64,000 nucleotides of DNA from MFD09286-c1 sp963701015. GTDB taxonomy: Bacteria; Bacteroidota; Bacteroidia; Bacteroidales; DTGW01. Shown piece after piece: positions 63,128 to 64,000 of the stretch (its first letter is position 1; every line of letters starts with the position of its first letter). Made by a program: the position numbers and the translations under genes. The notes beneath the pieces were generated by a model. It searched no databases. It was not told the DNA's origin and saw nothing but the letters and a program-made list of their open reading frames with translations. The stretch covers positions 744,001 through 808,000 of the forward strand of contig OY969556.1 of NCBI GenBank assembly GCA_963701015.1, in the 5' to 3' direction.

Positions 63128-63469
63128 TGTTTATTTTTAAATAGATTCAAAAGTTAATAATCCAGATAAATGTAAAAATGATGAGTACAGTTTAATTAAC
63201 TATATTTTTTTCATTGAAACTTGGTTCCTTGTATAAAGCCCATTATATGTATAGTAAAATAGAAAAACCATATAATTATTCCACCGCTTTTTTATAATTT
63301 TTCCAATTCATTCATCGTCACTTCAATTTTGCTTATAAATAATTTCCATTTATTATAATATAAATCAAAATATTCAGTTTAGGATAATCTAAAAGCTTTG
63401 TATAATATTTAAAAAGAGTTATATAACTCTTTACCTTTAGCTCAATCGGTAATAAATAATTGTTTTTAT
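63128..63469. other. AT-rich gap upstream of cbpA
   Basis: 342 bp with no coding frame. It contains the perfect palindrome AAAGAGTTATATAACTCTTT at 63413-63432, which sits 38 nt past the SHOCT gene stop. The GTTATATAAC core resembles the end of the 36-bp element, but the rest does not match, so it may be only a terminator. Confidence 0.5.
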
Positions 63470-63691
63470 TTAGTATAAAACTTTACTCTTACTTTTGAAT
63501 TCTTTTTTACTAATTTCTCCCTTTGCAAATCTCTTTTTAAGAAAATAGAGTGGCGATTTGAAATTTGACGTCGAAAGATTCTTCCTTAAATTCAAAACCT
63601 TCACGATAAGCCATATAATTATTACCACTGCAATAAAACCTGCAATCCAGCTCAGTTCCATTCCCCATCCTTGATTCATTGTGTTCATCAT
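63470..63691 (-). CDS. SHOCT-domain small membrane protein
   Basis: 73 aa. One membrane segment (IAGFIAVVIIIWLIVKVLNL) and a C-terminal short helical SHOCT motif SPLYFLKKRFAKGEISKKEFK. Common small protein of unknown function in stress clusters. Confidence 0.8.
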   Translation of the reverse strand: MMNTMNQGWGMELSWIAGFIAVVIIIWLIVKVLNLRKNLSTSNFKSPLYFLKKRFAKGEISKKEFKSKSKVLY

Positions 63692-63732
63692 AATAAATTA
63701 TTTTTAAATTTTAGACTTTCAAATTATATATA

Positions 63733-64000
63733 TTAATTGGGCTTTTTTGTTGTCACAATGAAAAGAGGTTTTGTTGTGTTGTGCAATACTTTTTCAGTTG
63801 CGCTTCCCAATAAAACTTCCTCCAACCATCTGCGACTGTGAGATCCCATGACAATAATATCGGCGTGTAATTCATCTGCACTCTTTATGATAGTTTCCGG
63901 TAAATCGCCTTCTAATACCTGAGTTTGAATATTTTCATCGCCTAAATGTTGTTTTGATTTATTAAGAAAATTTTGAGAAGCCGTTTTTACTTCTGTTACT
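63733..64000 (-). CDS. Universal stress protein, 5' end outside window
   Basis: The last 88 codons are visible. It has ELHADIIVMGSHSRRWLEEV then LLGSATEKVLHNTTKPLFIV, the UspA-type nucleotide-binding region G-x2-G-x9-G(S/T) in near-standard form. Stop at 63733. It lies 41 bp upstream of the SHOCT gene on the same strand. Confidence 0.93.
   Translation of the reverse strand, partial: VTEVKTASQNFLNKSKQHLGDENIQTQVLEGDLPETIIKSADELHADIIVMGSHSRRWLEEVLLGSATEKVLHNTTKPLFIVTTKKPN

Noticed and set aside
63413..63432. Sixth copy of the 36-bp element at the palindrome upstream of cbpA
   Set aside because: Only the GTTATATAAC core is shared; the TGTGAATGAT half is missing and the distance to cbpA is nearly 290 nt.

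Overview
The window is AT-rich and reads as a chromosome segment of a Bacteroidota organism, probably an environmental, T9SS-bearing member. The evidence: two secreted proteins end in Por-type (type IX secretion) sorting domains; the primary sigma factor is short (286 aa) and lacks region 1.1; exact TTTG/TAnnTTTG promoters precede both tRNA genes; Shine-Dalgarno sequences are almost absent except at infC; and several protein families typical of the phylum are present (GYDIA GHMP kinase, BfmA/DUF5712 mobilisation proteins). No rRNA and no CRISPR array were seen.

Layout. 1-8.3 kb (minus strand): signal peptidase I (cut by the window edge), an SGNH/MBOAT O-acylation pair whose MBOAT carries an in-frame stop, dapB, a four-helix-bundle gene, and the thrS-infC-rpmI-rplT operon. 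8.3-11.8 kb: PEP carboxylase followed by an LCIB-type carbonic anhydrase. 12-17.4 kb: rex, divergent from a hydrogenase-like FeS/PAS sensor and a SpoIIE-type phosphatase (in-frame stop), then a GT-C-like membrane protein. 20.4-31.7 kb: one long co-directional cluster joining leucine/isovalerate catabolism (MCC beta, LiuC-type hydratase, MCC alpha, acyl-CoA dehydrogenase) to the mevalonate pathway (type 2 IPP isomerase, HMG-CoA reductase, GHMP kinases, diphosphomevalonate decarboxylase). No HMG-CoA synthase or HMG-CoA lyase is present, so HMG-CoA may come from leucine. 31.7-45.4 kb: tRNA-Leu, transporters, rpoD, a LacI regulator with a T9SS repeat protein and an orphan solute-binding protein, xseA, a T9SS subtilase and small secreted proteins.

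45.4-53.1 kb is accessory. An IS1182-type element sits just upstream of the tRNA-Arg(ACG) promoter. After the tRNA comes a mobilisable element (XRE regulator, excisionase-like HTH, DUF4373 replication-type protein, candidate oriT, BfmA-like and DUF5712-like mobilisation proteins) with no visible integrase, then a decayed IS4-type transposase fused to a fragment of a hybrid two-component regulator. 53.4-64 kb is a stress/envelope island: coiled-coil proteins, AI-2E-type permease, holin-like protein, cupins, YtxH, Lmo0937-type protein, CsbD, WXXGXW protein, CbpA/CbpM, SHOCT protein, universal stress protein. Five upstream regions in this island share a 36-bp element with a TAACTT/AAGTTA dyad, always about 60-100 nt before the start codon. 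This suggests an undescribed regulon.

The two strongest leads are the leucine-to-isoprenoid cluster and the shared 36-bp element. All calls come from reading the sequence by eye; no database search was run.
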